Below, one piece after another: positions 24,645 through 35,639 of a stretch of 64,000 nucleotides of DNA (position 1 is its first letter; every line of letters starts with the position of its first letter). Position numbers and translations under genes: made by a program. The stretch is from assembly GCA_014058105.1 (NCBI GenBank), contig JACGCM010000940.1, positions 248,001-312,000 of the forward strand. The letters run 5' to 3'. The notes under the pieces were generated by a model that was not told the DNA's origin, made no database searches, and saw only the letters and a list, made by a program, of their open reading frames with translations. Source of the DNA: Kingdonia uniflora. Its lineage: Eukaryota; Streptophyta; Magnoliopsida; Ranunculales; Circaeasteraceae.

Positions 24645-25600
24645 CAGCTTTATTGCATAAAGGACTCTGATACAATAAAAGTTGATCTTATAATTATCAT
24701 ATTCAGGTCTTCACCAAAAAGAAGAAAAATCAAATCAAAACCTTTCTTATCTATTTTCAATGGCTAAAACACTGTAGGAAGTTATTTTCAATTGCGCCTC
24801 CATCATAAACTGTATAATAGAAACAAAAAAGAGTGTAAGCAAATTAAATTATAAATACTAAAACAATCATACCATATCTAATTCGAAAATGAACACCAAT
24901 CATGAATCTTACTTTAAATTTTCTTATATAAAGATTAGCTATAGGTCTACTAATGTATAAGAATTGGATTATATAAGGATGTAGTGACGGAGAATAAATT
25001 GTTAAGTTATAAGGGTTTATTATACCTGAATCAATCATCTTTCATAACCGCGTATTTCTTGGGCCATGCAATAAAACTCTTGACTACTTAATTTTTTTAA
25101 GGAGCTGTAACACAATCTCTTGACTACTTAACTAGGTATATATTTGTGTACATTCATAGTAAATATTTCATACATTTGCACATGCAACACTAACCCGATG
25201 AAGGCGCAAGTAAGAACTTCGTCAAGAAACGATAACGAAAATGCGAGAGATTTTGTATATCAAAATGAAAGGGGGGAGAAAAATAAAAGTGGCCTAGAAT
25301 CTGAGAAAATAATATATAAACCATGAAAAGTGCACCATCTAATCAAAGCTACTCCACTTATAACATAGACCAATATATTCCAAATAGGCTTGCTACATAT
25401 GGCCATAAGCTTTATTAAGATATTCAGATTTTCGAGGAGTATACAGAAGTTTGCATAAAAGAAAGGGCAAGTAACCAGGAGCCGATCATTTATTGGAGAG
25501 GTATCAAACACCTTTAGTAGTCATAGAAATGTTATGTTCAAATTTATAGCCATACCTAGCAAATTAAAAACCATCAAATAAATCAATGCCTATTGAAAGT
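24645..25600. other. CACTA interior, nothing identified
   Basis: Bounded by the gypsy insertion and the F-box/kelch remnant. May hold intron or downstream sequence of that remnant; no motif recognised. Confidence 0.4.
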
Positions 25601-25659
25601 TCTTAAGTTGTGCGAGTGGCATATAAGAAATTCACTTGAAATAAATGTAATGTACATAC

Positions 25660-26243
25660 TATCCTTCACTGGATCATAAACTTCAGCAAGATCAATTCCT
25701 CTAGAACTTGAAGAGGCACGCCCACCACCTACATTAACCTTACCGCCGACAATGCAACACGTGACGTTGGACCTTGGTGTTTTCATACTAGCTTTTCTAC
25801 GCCATTCTTTCTTAAATGGATTGAACTCAACAACTTCATTTGTTATCAATGGCTTCTGGTGCAGAGATAATGGTTCAGGTGTGTAACACCCACCAATCAC
25901 CATAAATCTATTGCGTACACTAATACATGAAAATTCATCATGGTGCCAACCGAGATTAAAGGTTGGAATCTTGGTAAGGATGTCATCGATCCACATCAGG
26001 ATCATAAGCGATCCACTCGGTGTTATCCCCGTCGGTAAGAACAAATAACCAGTCTCCACACCAACCTTCTCTGGCTTTTAAGTTTAAATAGTAAAAACTG
26101 CATAAAACATCTTTCCATCTCTTATAGACAGCTTCAATCAGTCCATGATGCACATGCGACACTCTCGCCAAACAACTATAAGCCACATCATATGGTAAAC
26201 CTAGAATTATGTGTTCATCATACAATTCCCTGTAACGTTCCAT
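25660..26243 (-). pseudogene. F-box/kelch-repeat gene fragment inside the CACTA
   Basis: The minus strand starts MERYRELYDEHIILGLPYDV and continues AYSCLARVSHVHHG..YKRWKDVL, the F-box pattern of plant F-box/kelch proteins (substrate adaptors of SCF ubiquitin ligases). Next come WCGDWLFVLT and EWIAYDPDVDR, the entry to the kelch propeller. There a stop (TGA where Trp is expected) and a one-base deletion interrupt the frame. Kelch sequence resumes with FMVIGGCY, EVVEFNPFKKEWRRKASM, CCIVGGKVNVGGG and DLAEVYDPVKD. It ends at a possible donor (GTATGTAC, about 25660). Only two to three kelch units remain. Likely a captured host gene. Confidence 0.75.
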
Positions 26244-26399
26244 AGAAAATTAATAAATCAAATACTAACTATAGTACATACAAGTCAGAGGAGCATATAC
26301 GATTATACTAGCAGACTAATAGTCTAACACTTACTAAATTACTAGGAAGGTAAGTTATCTTCAACTCGAAGCAACTCCTTGAAGGCGTCTACTAAATGA

Positions 26400-26745
26400 T
26401 ACAGAAAAATGTTTTATTTTACATTTTATAACAAGAATTAACTTGAAGATACATCTTCCTAAGAATGAATTAAATTATTGCCTTACAAAGTGTAGAATTT
26501 CTTGCCTTAAGGAATGTACATTTAAACAAATTTATTGTGAATATAATATTATTGTGGTTGGAAAGGTAAATTTCATCCAGAGAATAATGCAAAAAAAATG
26601 CTTTATTTTGCATTTTTTAGGAAGAATTAACTTGAAGATAAGTCTTCCTAACAAATTACTAATATATTGTCTTTCCTTAAGGCATATACATTCACATAAC
26701 TATATCGTGAATATGATATTATTGTGGTTGAAAATGTCAATTTAA
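26400..26745. repeat. tandem duplication, about 170-190 bp
   Basis: 26400-26580 and 26588-26745 align through ttaacttgaagata, cttaagg, gaatatratattattgtggttg. Diverged copies with small indels. Confidence 0.65.
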
Positions 26746-26759
26746 TACTATGGAAAAAG

Positions 26760-27950
26760 TAAGCCCAGAAAAGGACTTGAGAGAGCTAAGAGTTTTAAAC
26801 ATAGAATATAGGATATGATGTGTATTGAAATCTAAAAGGACCTAATATACATGCCTTACAAATGGATGAATCCTTCAGCAATTTTTTTTACAGATAAATA
26901 GGATTAACACTGCCAACCTAAACTTGCTTTGATATGGTAAGCCTGTATGGACAATAGGATTATTTTCATCCTTCATCATCTAAAGCACATGCTAGATAGT
27001 GAATACAACCCAGTGACCTAACCTAACCATCAGACCTCCCTTACTGCAAAGTCAGTCTTTAAAGAAAAAAATGTCAATATATACAGCTTGTGGTGGCATA
27101 GGGTCCATATTGAGATCGACTCATAATCTATGTTGTTTGCGACACTGAGTACCTCAAAGATAACAAGCCCAAAAGGTACCCTTATCCAATTCTTCCAAGT
27201 TATAAAACTTGATTATAAATGTGGAACGTCGGTTTCCACCATTATCTTCTGCCCAATTTTGGACATGGTTTAAAGAGTTATAGGTGGTAATTGTGTGCTG
27301 CTGGCAGCCTAGTGGGCCAGTGAAGACTAGCTCGCTCATTGACGAGCTAGCTATATGTGAATATCCATGCTCCTATAATAGCCAATGTTTTCATTAGCAA
27401 AATAGGTTCCTCAATAAATTAAACTTGATTGCTTAAGCGACAATAAACATAATATTTATTCGAGTATTTTGTAAGATGTGGATAGAGATAAGTACTCATG
27501 AAATGCTATGTTAACTAATCAAGAAGTAAAGGTACTACTAAAGGTGACTCTATATGGTATTTCCTTAAAAGTTTATTTAATTTGTGAAGAAATGCGTACC
27601 TGGGGGCATCCTTTGTATCTCCACCATAAATAACAATTAGAGAGATAAGAGTTGGAACAAAGAAGTTTACTCTAAAGAACACCTGAACCCCAGATACGTT
27701 GATTACAAGCCATTTCATTTTCCTTGGTCAATATATTATTAGTTTCTCCTTTACGAGCGGAAGAGAGCAAATATTCTGAAAAAAAAAGAAATTAGCATTA
27801 TGATTAGGAATTAACATGAAAATCAGTTAATTCATGTATTGATAAGAACCAGTTACGTCTTTCACCTGCAGAATATTTTTGTTGCTTAGAAACCCTTGAA
27901 ATGATAAACGTTTGCAAATTTCGCTTCTTATACGAATTATTTAATTATGA
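26760..27950. other. CACTA interior with unrecognised open stretches
   Basis: Minus-strand open stretches at 27154-27339 and 27515-27718 have no recognised motif. They may belong to captured gene pieces. Otherwise nothing. Confidence 0.3.
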
Positions 27951-28390
27951 ATACTGAACCGATAACCATCAGTCTTATTACCCATAATTTTGCATATCCG
28001 GACTCGCCATACAAAAACTTCAACTATGGCCATATTCTCTCTATAAGTCGTAAGATACACATGAGGATATGATGTGATGGTCATTGGAAAATCAATAGTG
28101 TAGAATTTCTCACTAGAAATGTCAAGTGCAAGTATTTTCTCTGGGTCAGATTAGTGAATGCTTTTGTCAATGAGCCAATGGAAAGCTCCATCATGGAACA
28201 TTTGCGGTGTCCCAATGCATATAAAAACTTGATACGGTAAATCAAACTCACGTTATGAACTTTCACCCAACGTAATAATTTATCCCTTTTTCAGGACCAT
28301 CTGTCTATCGTTTTTCATACGTAACAAGACCACCACTTTATACTTAAGCAGTTTTACATTAGATGGCATTTTAATCTTTGGAGCTTGCAT
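27950..28390 (-). pseudogene. F-box-associated (FBA) domain fragment inside the CACTA
   Basis: Reading the minus strand down from about 28360 gives KYKVVVLLRMKNDRQMVL, ITLGESS.REFDLP, then FHDGAFHWLIDKSIH, a stop, and DPEKILALDISSEKFYTIDF. This is the order of FBA domains: shared-strand motif, function-word W, FHDGAFHW, ILALDISSEKF. At least two stops are present. No F-box was found directly upstream. It is a different subfamily from the kelch fragment, so two separate genes contributed. Confidence 0.65.
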
Positions 28391-28399
28391 AAACTTGTA

Positions 28400-29797
28400 C
28401 TAATTACTTACCCTATACCATTTAAGACGTGAGTTGAGAGCTAGTCAGAGAGAAATCGGGCAAGGTAGATTTGCATTGAACTACAATAAGGCATATATTA
28501 ATATACTTATCATTATGCAGGTTACAAAGTGATCAGTGAATATACTTATAAATATGATTAGATACACCAAGTGCCCTTAATATTATTGAGTACAAATATA
28601 CATCGTTCTAAATGATCCACCTGAGATTTTTGAAACTAGTGGTACAATCAGGGGCAAAGTTAAATAAATAATTATAATATATAAAAAATCAGGGGAGAAG
28701 TAGCCGAAGCTAGGAATTTAGTCCAGTGGGGTACGCAAAAGAAGAAAAATAGGGTGTAGTAGAAAAGTGGGTAAAGGTAAAGTTTGAGTAAATGAGGCAT
28801 AGTCTTTTGATCAAACCTACAGTTATAGTTACAAGCTTTTGAACAAATTCTTTTAAGGGTTCAGAGAATCAATGTATAAGGCGGTGAGACAATCTCAGCC
28901 TTCAATAACGAGCATAATCCAAGAGAAGAACAAACTTTGTAAAGTTAAAAAGAAAACCAAAATTATACACAACGTTTATTGTTGTTGAAACCTTATGTGG
29001 GAGCAAAAAAAAGTAGATTCAAAGGGCAACAGAGTTACAAATCTCTTGGTTAGTTGGAGATGTGGTGCAACTGATTAGAGAGTTAAACTTGCATCTAAAG
29101 TTTAAATGAGAAACAAATTAGCAGTGATAAAATATTTGTTACTTGTTTGGGAGCACAACCAAAGAATACCAAAATCAACCTAATCCCAACCATAATGTTT
29201 CATAAACTTAGAACCCCTTTATCCTCATGTGTTCTACAATGGCAATAAAACCCCAATTTATACCAAAAGAACCCAAAATCACTACCAAAGGAAACAATTA
29301 CAAAACCCAAATAAAAAACTCACCTTATTGCTTCAATACCGAGTACAACTTGTATAGATCAATATGGCGAATCGAACTCAGAATTAGTTAGGGCATGAAT
29401 TCAAACTCAGAGTTAGGGCACGAAATCGAACTCACCAAAGCCAAATTGGAAGAGAAATCGAATCAGGGAACACCTCACCAAAACCTCTTTAAACCTAATA
29501 GAATCATTAACAATGAGGAATATGATATTGGAGGAGTAGAGGGAAAGATAATTTCTGGCTTAAAGACCCATTGCAGATGGAGATTATGAGAGTGAGATTC
29601 AGAGGCAGGAAATTTCAAATTTGGAGAGAATGAAATGGAATGAGAGGAACAAAATCTTGATTTTGGGGGAAAAAATAGGGAGAGATGAGAAATGTATACA
29701 ATTTGATGAAATTAAGTAGTCCTTAACATTTCATCAAGTTTTACTAAGAAAACATGAGTTAAGATGGCATTCTCATATAAAATGCTATTAATGTTCA
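28400..29797. other. CACTA interior, nothing identified
   Basis: AT-rich; no gene or transposase motif recognised on either strand. Confidence 0.4.
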
Positions 29798-30072
29798 CTT
29801 ATGATCAGGGACGGACCTATCGTTTTAGAGTAGGGGGGCTGTAGTAAAGAAAATATTCTGGGGTATATTGGCGGTTCGGGGGATCTGCCCCCCGAAAAAA
29901 AAAAATTGGGTGTTCAAGGGTACATCTTTATAACTATAAAGAGATCATGATCATACCAGTAGTAACAGAGAGCACTCCTTTCTAGTGATGTTGAATGTTC
30001 ATACTTGATAGTTGATACAGTGAGGTTGAAGGAAACAACGAAAAAATCAAATAAACCTTTATGATAGTCGAT

Positions 30073-30096
30073 TGAGAGAGAGAGAGAGAGAGAGAG
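30073..30096. repeat. GA microsatellite
   Basis: About twelve GA dinucleotides inside the hAT MITE. Confidence 0.85.
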
Positions 30097-30358
30097 ATGC
30101 TTAGAGGGAACGCAAAGATAAATACTTGGAGAAATGCTTGGAGTTTGAGACAAAGAGTCAGAGATAGATGCTCTTAGATTGTTTGGTTAATTGGTTTCTA
30201 CTCCCACACTTTCTGGGTCGGGATCTTAGATTATTTAGTTCCCACACTTTCAGGGTTGGGATGTGGGCTGCCAGGGCTGGGCTTTAGGTGGATATGTATA
30301 GGGTTTTTTTTTTTTAAATTACTATATATAAGGGATTTTTGGCAAAAATCAAGGGCCT

Positions 30359-30377
30359 CCCCCCCCCCCCCCCCCCC
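30359..30377. repeat. poly-C tract
   Basis: A run of about 18-19 C inside the MITE, close to its right terminus; sequencing length is likely unreliable here. Confidence 0.85.
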
Positions 30378-30475
30378 ACCCCTTCTAAGCCTATAAATCC
30401 GCCCCTGCTTATGAAAGCATTTCACAATTATGCTATAAAAAAATGCTATCAAATGTCATTTTTCTTAAAGTGTAA

Positions 30476-30596
30476 ACTTTTGTTTAGTTTTGATTTGAAG
30501 TTAGTTTTGTGTTTTAGTGTTAGTAAAAACCTTAATTTTAATTAGGTTAACATTTATTAATCCGAGTTATTGCTTCCGCGACTCCGATTTACGTTA
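30476..30596 (+). repeat. 3' LTR of the small retroelement, right part
   Basis: Continues the LTR interrupted at 13434: aaacttttgtttag onwards matches 12303-12425 and ends TTTACGTTA, followed by gaacc. Confidence 0.9.
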
Positions 30597-30601
30597 GAAC
30601 C
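30597..30601. repeat. target-site duplication, right copy, outer LTR element
   Basis: gaacc, identical to 12019-12023. Confidence 0.85.
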
Positions 30602-31730
30602 ACTGAGCCCCAACAATTGTTAGAGGCTTTCGAAGATTTTCCTGCCCATCAATGGTTAGTAGTTTCAAACTTTTCTGTTTTGAATTTTTCATGCAAGAAA
30701 GCATGCGTTGGTATTAGCCAAAACTCTTATGCTATTAAGCATCGAATGATGCCAATAAATACGTAAACCAAAATTAAGTAGGTGTAACAGAGAAAAAATA
30801 GTTCCCATGTTTTCCACATGTTTCACATTTTTTAGCAACATCAAGTAAGTTTTTAAGCCTATGCTACTTGAAAGTGAAGCGGGTACGGGAAACGATGCGA
30901 GAAATGAAAATAGGAAACGCCTATGATTCAGAAAATGGGAAATGTATGATAACAAGATGCAACAATTTAAGGGGAAAAGACTATATATGAAGCGTTTAAA
31001 GAAGAGAAATGAGAAACGAGCAAAAGTGTCAACGTATGCGAATGAAAAAACTAACAAAAAAGGATGGTTACAATTAAAAGAGTACATGTTTCTTTTTACT
31101 ATTAGAGAGAGGAAGAAAGTAAGATAGTAATAATTATTTTTTTGATAACGAAGACAGTAATTATTGAGTTCTCCGGTCGATGATCATGTGGGTCAACCAA
31201 ATAGCAGTGGTATCCCCTTAATGCACAATGCGTGAGCTACAAGGGAATAGTTGCTCAAGTATAATTTTGGCACGAAAGTGGAAAAACCGAGGATGATCGG
31301 GTACATTCTAATTTTCTTTAACTCAATTTCGTTTATTTTTCTTGAATATCCTGGCTATTTATTTGTATTTGGGAATTTTTGGAAAATGGTGCACATAAGA
31401 TTTATCAAGGTTTGAATGGCAGTAATGACTTCAAACAATGTGAAGCGTATACAATTTAGCAAGAAAACCGTGATGGGCCAGCCTAATAGATGATGGATTG
31501 AACCATGCAGGGAATCGACCTAGAAATATGGCATCGAAAGCATCGCGCAATTTTTCTTCGGGGAACTCGATTGGATCAAACAACCTATCAAAGGATCTTG
31601 CCGACCCACCTACACCTCAATCTGCTCCCTAAAATTCTGAATTAAATGGTTCGTTGTATGAGTGTGGAGCTAGACCCGTCAGTCAATTTTTTTTTAGAAA
31701 AAATATTACAAAAAATAAGGGCATAGATGA
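30602..31730. other. flank of the nest, no gene identified
   Basis: The first 53 bases continue an open exon-like frame from 12013-12023 (see findings). Beyond that, scattered short open frames on both strands without recognised motifs. Confidence 0.35.
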
Positions 31731-31739
31731 TATTATTGC

Positions 31740-32003
31740 ATCTAGGCAAATATGACGACAATGCTTACGGAGATGAGGTTTGAGAAGAGACAAGTGAAGG
31801 AAGAAAATGAAAGAAGAAGAGCGGAAAAAAATTAACAATGACAATCAAAAATGGATTTGGAAAGAACAAGATCTCGCAAAATCATGGATAAAGACCTTAT
31901 GAATCTATCTGGACATGAATTACAATACTATATACAAAGGCAAGTAAAGGTCATAGAACGGGTCAACAAGAATCCAAGTACCGATTCAGGTTATGATCAG
32001 TAA
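31740..32003 (+). pseudogene. possible PIF/Harbinger ORF1 (NAM/Myb-like) C-terminal remnant
   Basis: The plus strand has a charged stretch with KRQVKEENERRRAEKN, then RSRKIMDKDLMNLSGHELQYY and stop at about 32003. PIF elements carry a second protein with such a charged, helical tail, and here it would converge with the transposase at 32345-33586. Assignment rests on position and composition only. Confidence 0.35.
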
Positions 32004-32344
32004 TTTAACTTTGATGAATGTTTTTTAATTTCGAAGAACGTAGTTTACTTTCCAATAATGTATTATTTTGAAGAATGTACTTTGTTATTGAAGAATATAT
32101 TCTTTTAAAAAAATGTTTTTTTCTGAAAATATTACGTTAAAAGAAATTCAAGATTAATGCAGTTTCAAAAACTTGCTTAATAAGAAATCAATAATTCATA
32201 AGCTTGTACGAAAAGAATCATAAAATTACACATAGTTCTTTGATAATACTTGATTAGAACACTAAGAAGCATTATTTCCCTTCACGACCCACAAATAGTT
32301 TATTAGATCATCCTTTAGATCAAGTGCATTTCTCGACTTTAAAT

Positions 32345-33586
32345 TCACTTTATTTTCCTTATTAAAGTTTTTATTGTTCCACATTCACGTGCAATAGATT
32401 CACCTTTGATAGTTGAGGGATCGTTTGGATCGTAGCTTAAGTATGGTGGGAAAGAACCTCGTTTCTCTTCGACGATCATATTGCGCATTATTATGCATGC
32501 CTTCATGACATTGCTCAAAACATCGGGTTTCCACAATTTAACAAGATTTTTGATAATATTGAATCTTGATTGTAAAACCCCAAACGCTTGTTCCATATCT
32601 TTTTGGCAACTTTCTTGTTGTTGAGCAAATAATTTTTGTTTCACTGTAACCGGTTTGAAGTTGATTTGGACAAGTATTCTCCATTTGAGGTATAAGTTAT
32701 CCGCTAGGTAATAACCCATATCATAAGCTTTTTCGGCAATTGTATAATTGTAAGGCAGAACGATACCATCATCAAGGTAGATGTGATTATTTTAAAGCAT
32801 TGATATCATTATTAACTCCTAGTAACCCAAAAAAAGTATGCCAAAACCAAAAGTCTTGTGAAGCTATCGCTTCATGAATTATAGTCGCCTTGGGGTAATG
32901 ACCAGTAAATTAATTGTGCCAAGCTAATAAATAATTTTTCCATATCTAATACATGCAATCAAGGTTTCGTAACATGTCGGGAAAACCTCGCAACTCTCCT
33001 ATCGCTTTTAACTTTTCAATGCCGACCGCGTTTGGTGCTCGAAGATATTTCTCTCCAAAAAAATTTATAACCGCAACACAAAACCTTTCCAGACTTAAAA
33101 AGATTGTGTTTTCTCCTATTCTCAAATACTTGTCAAAAAGATCCATCGCGACACTGTAGCTTAACAAACATGGTGTCGCGATTATCTTTTGGTAGGGGGA
33201 CAACCCAATAGGTTTTGCACAATTGGCTTTTTGGAAAAATAATAATCATCATGTGCTACTACTGCATCGAATATTCGCAAAAACATTTGTTTACTCATAC
33301 GAAAACATTATCGAAAATCTACCTCTACATATGTGCAAGGAGTGTTGAAGTAGTCTTGCATAATACTGTAATGCCCCAATTTGTGGTCTTGCATCTTTCT
33401 CTTATCCTCACGACCCAAAGCACTCCCACAGTGAGTCGAAGTTTCATCATGTACAACTAGGTCCACTGTATTTTTGTGCATAGCGGCCATTACCATTGTA
33501 CAAACAAACATAAGATTGTAAGAGGAGGATGATAAAAGTGGAGGATCATCAATGGATGAAAAGGAGGATGAGGAAGAAGAAGACAT
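32345..33586 (-). pseudogene. PIF/Harbinger transposase (DDE nuclease), broken
   Basis: Minus strand. The serine-rich start (33586) is followed by HKLGHYSIMQDYFNTP, then QMFLRIFDAVVAHDDYYF after an in-frame stop, SPYQKIIA, DKYLRIGENT and GEKYLRAPN. ELRGFPDMLRNLDCMYWKWKNYLLAW gives the first catalytic D, ASQDFWFWHTFFGLLGVNNDIN the second, and KDMEQAFGVLQSRF the E. The end is ACIIMRNMIVE. The three acidic residues survive, but at least one stop and several frameshifts (33280, 33190, 32720-32940) kill the frame. Mobilises PIF-type elements at TWA targets when intact. Element ends were not identified. Confidence 0.88.
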
Positions 33587-33689
33587 GTGAGACTATGAAT
33601 TTGAGATATCAAGGTTAGAAGATTGAGAATGAAGTGAGGCAGAAACAGATGAACAAACAGATAAAGAGAAGTATAATTATATAAAGGAA

Positions 33690-33763
33690 AAAGAACTAGC
33701 CTTATGGGAGGACATGAAATGTGGCGGGCCGCATTTCTTGCCCTCCCAAACTGCTAGTTCTTC
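33690..33763. repeat. imperfect inverted repeat (hairpin)
   Basis: agaactagc...gggagg.ca.gaaatg pairs with its reverse complement downstream, about 30-base arms around a GGCGGGCCGC-like centre. It lies upstream of the transposase start, so may be part of the PIF element or a small MITE. Confidence 0.7.
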
Positions 33764-33769
33764 TTTTGT

Positions 33770-34560
33770 GCAAACTCGTGTTTACTTCTCCAATGGCTAT
33801 TTTTCACATCCAAAGGCTACAATTTTATTGCTATATGTATTTTAGCTCTTTACAACAATCCCTCTACTTCAATTATACTAGTTCTTTTCAGTTCTAACCA
33901 TGACTTCAATGGTATTTAGCTAGAATTGTAGGGACATATCCCTCGACCTAGTCCAAACTCGAACTACCTCAATACCAGACTCACGCAGTATATACGTGAT
34001 ATATACAATCAACATTGACACTTATACCACGAACTGATAAGGAATATGGCTTAAACACTACATAAAATATGAATAATTTAAAGACACATGTCTCTCACGA
34101 ACTAGCAGTTACACATTCAACTGGCACCTACCCCATTTTCAGGAGAACGTGCCTCCACACGATATCGAACTGAAAGAAAGGTCTATAAAAATGATGAGTT
34201 CCAGATGAGATAGGATTAGGATTTTTACATTCGAAGACCACAAGAATTTTTATCTTTCAAGATCAAGTATTTCTAGCTCAAGAGATTACTTGTAATAAGA
34301 TATCAGCCCCAAGCAATAAAAGTTACTGTTATTAAATCCTCAACTCGAGGTCATGGTTTTTACCTATTTAAAGGTTTTCTACACTAAATCACCTGTGTCA
34401 TTTCTTGAATTATACTAATTCTTATCACATGTACATTTGGTGTAAGATATAATTTCGAGCTATTTCAAGCTACGAAATTAGGCCATTACAAGAATCCTGG
34501 CAAGATTATCTTGATATTCTACCTCTCCAATTGACAACTCAACTTCAATCGTTTATGAGA
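33770..34560. other. no gene identified
   Basis: AT-rich; nothing supported. Confidence 0.4.
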
Positions 34561-34564
34561 ACGA

Positions 34565-34940
34565 GTGAATGTCCTATTCAGGGAGCACACAAAACTTCAA
34601 TGCGATTCTGTAGAATTATACAACAAGTGGAATCTACTTAAGGTAAAATGTGACGAGTTTCATGAGTTACAGAAGAATATTGATATCAGGGTCAAAGTTG
34701 TTCCACTAACCTATATTTTACGAGAAGCTAGAGATAAATGGTATGAGAAATATAACTAGCCATTCCCGTTCAAAACTCCATAGGGTATTTTTTTTACTGG
34801 AACTACGTCCCGCATGATCCTCCTACAAATTATAGACAAGAAAACTATGAACGGGATCCGCTCCCCCTTACTGAATGGTCGCGGTTTCATCCCTATATCA
34901 GTCGAACAATGAATTTGACATATATGAAGACTTTAAATTT
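34565..34940 (+). pseudogene. unidentified coding remnant
   Basis: A continuous frame includes YNKWNLLKVKCDEFHELQK and LREARDKWYEKYN, a stop, then PFPFKTP. After a frameshift near 34790 another frame reads DPPTNYRQENYERDPLPLTE and WSRFHPYISRTMNLTY. The conserved feel on both sides of one frameshift argues for an old coding sequence. Family not recognised; a transposon accessory protein is possible. Confidence 0.4.
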
Positions 34941-35639
34941 GGTTTTAATTGTATCCCTTTTTAGTTTAATTTCGAGCATAAAACTACTATTTTAAGAATT
35001 ATAATTGCATTTCAATTTAAATTCAAATTAGAGCCAAGATTGATAGATAATAATTAAATTTAAAGAAATAGAACATCAGGTCTTACAAGTACTAATATAG
35101 AGAAACAAAATTTGTATAGTATAACGTCTTGAAATAGTTCAACACAAAGTCACAAAATAAAAATAAACGTCTACAATAAAACTCATCTCACAACTATATC
35201 TGCTGAGACAGACCAATATCATCCCCAGCACGCCACCCCATACTGCTACTACCGGCTCTTTCAGTTTGAATTTTATGTATACAGGTCCCTTGCCTGGTCC
35301 TAGCTCTACCTCCATGCGGTAGCGCCACCACCTGTAAACTCGGTGTCGTCGTTAGCTATAAGTTCTCAAATGGACAAATAAAGTTTATTCAAATTTGGAC
35401 AAAATAAATATAACCTTAAAAATTAAAAATAAATAAATAAATTTCTTATATGCTGATATAGTTGTTCATTGATAATGTCATAACCCTTTGTCAGAGTAGT
35501 AACCTGATCAGTCAACATTATAATCCTCTAGATTCAGGTTCTACAACTCCTCTAAGTCATAGTAAGGAGGTATTGGCGGCGGCTCCCTCTAGCGGTAGAT
35601 GGGGATCGTGTGACGCCTCCCTGTCCACTCCATGTTCTA

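Larger units (their letters stand above)
29806..30407. mobile_element. hAT-type MITE, 602 bp
   Basis: Ends CAGGGACGGACCTAT and, reverse-complemented, CAGGGGCGGATTTATAG form imperfect terminal inverted repeats of hAT type. 8-bp target duplications cttatgat (29798-29805) and cttatgaa (30408-30415) differ at one base. Contains a GA microsatellite near 30073-30096 and a long C run at 30360-30377. No transposase frame. Confidence 0.88.
13435..30472. mobile_element. CACTA (En/Spm-type) DNA transposon, non-autonomous, carrying nested elements
   Basis: The left end is CACTACAAGAAAAAACAC; the right end, reverse-complemented, is CACTTTAAGAAAAATGAC. The 3-bp duplication taa flanks both ends (13432-13434; 30473-30475), as expected for CACTA elements. 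A 35-bp subterminal repeat array follows the left end. Gross length is 17.0 kb; about 5.9 kb remains without the nested gypsy (14085-24644) and hAT (29806-30407) elements. No TNP2-like transposase or TNPA-like gene was seen, so it should need help from another element. Pieces of F-box genes lie in its right half. Confidence 0.9.
12024..30596 (+). mobile_element. small non-autonomous LTR retroelement, split by a CACTA insertion
   Basis: Two LTRs of about 402 bases (12024-12425; 13153-13434 continued at 30476-30596) flank a 727-base interior. 5-bp duplications gaacc lie outside. LTR termini TGATGTGAATC and GATTTACATTA are imperfect inverted repeats. A PBS variant follows the 5' LTR and a purine-rich tract precedes the 3' LTR. 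No gag, protease, RT or integrase motif is present, so it depends on another element (TRIM/LARD-like). Removing the CACTA with one copy of its taa duplication restores LTR collinearity exactly. Confidence 0.9.

Noticed and set aside
30231..30452. Glycine-rich ORF across the poly-C tract
   Set aside because: Produced by the homopolymer inside the hAT MITE; no other coding support.
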